A stretch of 64,000 nucleotides of DNA from Azospirillum brasilense. GTDB taxonomy: Bacteria > Pseudomonadota > Alphaproteobacteria > Azospirillales > Azospirillaceae. Shown here piece after piece: positions 63,318 through 64,000 of the stretch. Position 1 is the stretch's first letter; every line of letters starts with the position of its first letter. A program made the position numbers and the translations under genes. The stretch is from positions 310,001-374,000 of the forward strand of contig NZ_QOKV01000002.1 in NCBI RefSeq assembly GCF_008365405.1. The letters are read 5' to 3'. A model generated the notes under the pieces. That model saw nothing but the letters and a program-made list of their open reading frames with translations. It did not search any database and had not been told where the DNA came from.

Positions 63318-64000
63318 ATGCCCGACGTCGCCACGCCCGACACCCTCTCCTCCACCCCCGTCGCGGCGGAGCCAGCGGCGTCCGTCATCGAAGGCCGGGT
63401 GGATGCCGTCCAGGCCGGACGGATCTATGGCTGGGCCTGGGACCGCTCCTACCCCACCGACCGCTTGGCGGTGGAGTTCCGCGCCGAGATGCCGGACGGC
63501 CACAGCGTGGTGCTGGGGCGCGCGCTGGCCGATCGCCCGCGCGAGGATCTGGTCGGCGGCAACTTCGGCGACGGGCATCACGCCTTCGAGACCGACGTCG
63601 CGATTCCGGCCGGGCTCGACCCCACGCGCGTCGTCGCCGTGGTCGTGGCGCCCAGCACCGGCACCATCGCCACCTTCGCCCAGCCGAGCGCCGAGGAGAA
63701 GCTGCTGGAGCGCACGCTCGCCCCGCATCTGGTGCGCATCGGCGCCGGGCTGGACGCTGCCCGCCGCGACCATCAGCAGATCGCCGCCGGCCAGCAGGGC
63801 ATCGCCCGGCTGCTGCGCGAGACGCAGGACCGCATCGCCGCCGGTCAGGCCGGAGCCGGCGCCGCGGCAGCGCAGCAGGCCGCCCTGTCGGACGCGCTCC
63901 ACAGCCTTCAGGAGCGGGTGGCCGGCCTGGAGGTCTTCCTCGTCCGCATGGACACGACGCTGCGCAGTTTCGACGACGCGCTGAAGGTGAAGTCGGCCAA
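63318..64000 (+). CDS. GWAWD-module protein with coiled coil, cut by window edge
   Basis: The frame from ATG 63318 is open to the window end (at least 227 residues). Residues 25-110 contain a module with GRIYGWAWDRSYPTDRLAVE and a GDGHHAFE segment, a kind often attached to bacterial glycosyltransferases. From about residue 130 the protein becomes Gln/Ala/Glu-rich with heptad character (RRDHQQIAAGQQGIARLL, SLQERVAGLEVFLVR), suggesting a coiled coil. The module is similar in size to the GW-DP region of the GT2 proteins upstream. Any C-terminal domain lies outside the window. Confidence 0.75.
   Translation, partial: MPDVATPDTLSSTPVAAEPAASVIEGRVDAVQAGRIYGWAWDRSYPTDRLAVEFRAEMPDGHSVVLGRALADRPREDLVGGNFGDGHHAFETDVAIPAGLDPTRVVAVVVAPSTGTIATFAQPSAEEKLLERTLAPHLVRIGAGLDAARRDHQQIAAGQQGIARLLRETQDRIAAGQAGAGAAAAQQAALSDALHSLQERVAGLEVFLVRMDTTLRSFDDALKVKSA

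Overview
The window is a GC-rich chromosomal or chromid segment of an alphaproteobacterium. It looks most like Azospirillum or a close relative (Rhodospirillales). This is inferred from gene content: an Aer-type chemoreceptor ending in a PilZ domain, an acetoacetyl-CoA reductase for polyhydroxybutyrate, a plasmid-type ParA with an N-terminal helix-turn-helix followed by ParB, a PmtA-like phospholipid methyltransferase, an OpgC protein and REP-like G/C-rich intergenic repeats. No rRNA, tRNA, CRISPR array, transposase or prophage was seen.

Layout. 0-9 kb: small unknown genes, an alpha/beta hydrolase, a DUF533 protein, an O-methyltransferase-like protein, a TetR repressor with its palindromic operator, a three-domain MFS/PlsC/AMP-ligase fusion and an M20 amidohydrolase. 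9.2-16.5 kb: an eight-gene operon with a complete branched-chain-amino-acid-type ABC importer (binding protein, LivH, LivM, LivG, LivF), a DAO-type flavin oxidoreductase and two L-2-amino-thiazoline-4-carboxylate hydrolase family proteins. It has a 30-bp operator-like inverted repeat in front and a strong terminator behind, and is probably a dedicated uptake-and-degradation pathway for an unidentified small compound. 16.5-26.8 kb: Aer-PilZ chemoreceptor, FMN reductase, LctP-type permease, a DeoR regulator with a complete carbohydrate ABC importer, and a PmtA-like methyltransferase. 27-31 kb: parA-parB and three unrecognised genes. 31-44 kb: phbB, an acyltransferase-3 protein, a FemAB-like protein, a NagB-II-type SIS protein, an unknown SLGDNCEFG protein coupled to a GDSL hydrolase, a THUMP RNA methyltransferase, a molybdopterin oxidoreductase and a translationally coupled OpgC/SGNH/SGNH operon. 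44-47 kb: galE, a MarR regulator and a DUF2336 protein, in one leftward operon.

47.6-64 kb is the most unusual part. A type I secretion ATPase and its membrane-fusion partner precede a 273-residue protein built almost wholly of RTX calcium-binding nonapeptides with no passenger domain. This is followed, all on the same strand, by two GT2-like and two GT4 glycosyltransferase genes, a methyltransferase, a propeller-like secreted protein, a pyruvyltransferase-like protein and the start of a coiled-coil protein. The GT2/GT4 genes form two related cassettes. In the second, the GT2-like protein has lost its metal-binding and catalytic-acid motifs. A similar active/degenerate pairing occurs in the SGNH operon at 42.6-44.2 kb. 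Together these suggest a surface-exposed, calcium-organised and glycan-decorated layer; that interpretation is inference.

Start codons were chosen from Shine-Dalgarno spacing, overlaps with upstream genes and where recognisable homology begins. Several are GTG and one is TTG.
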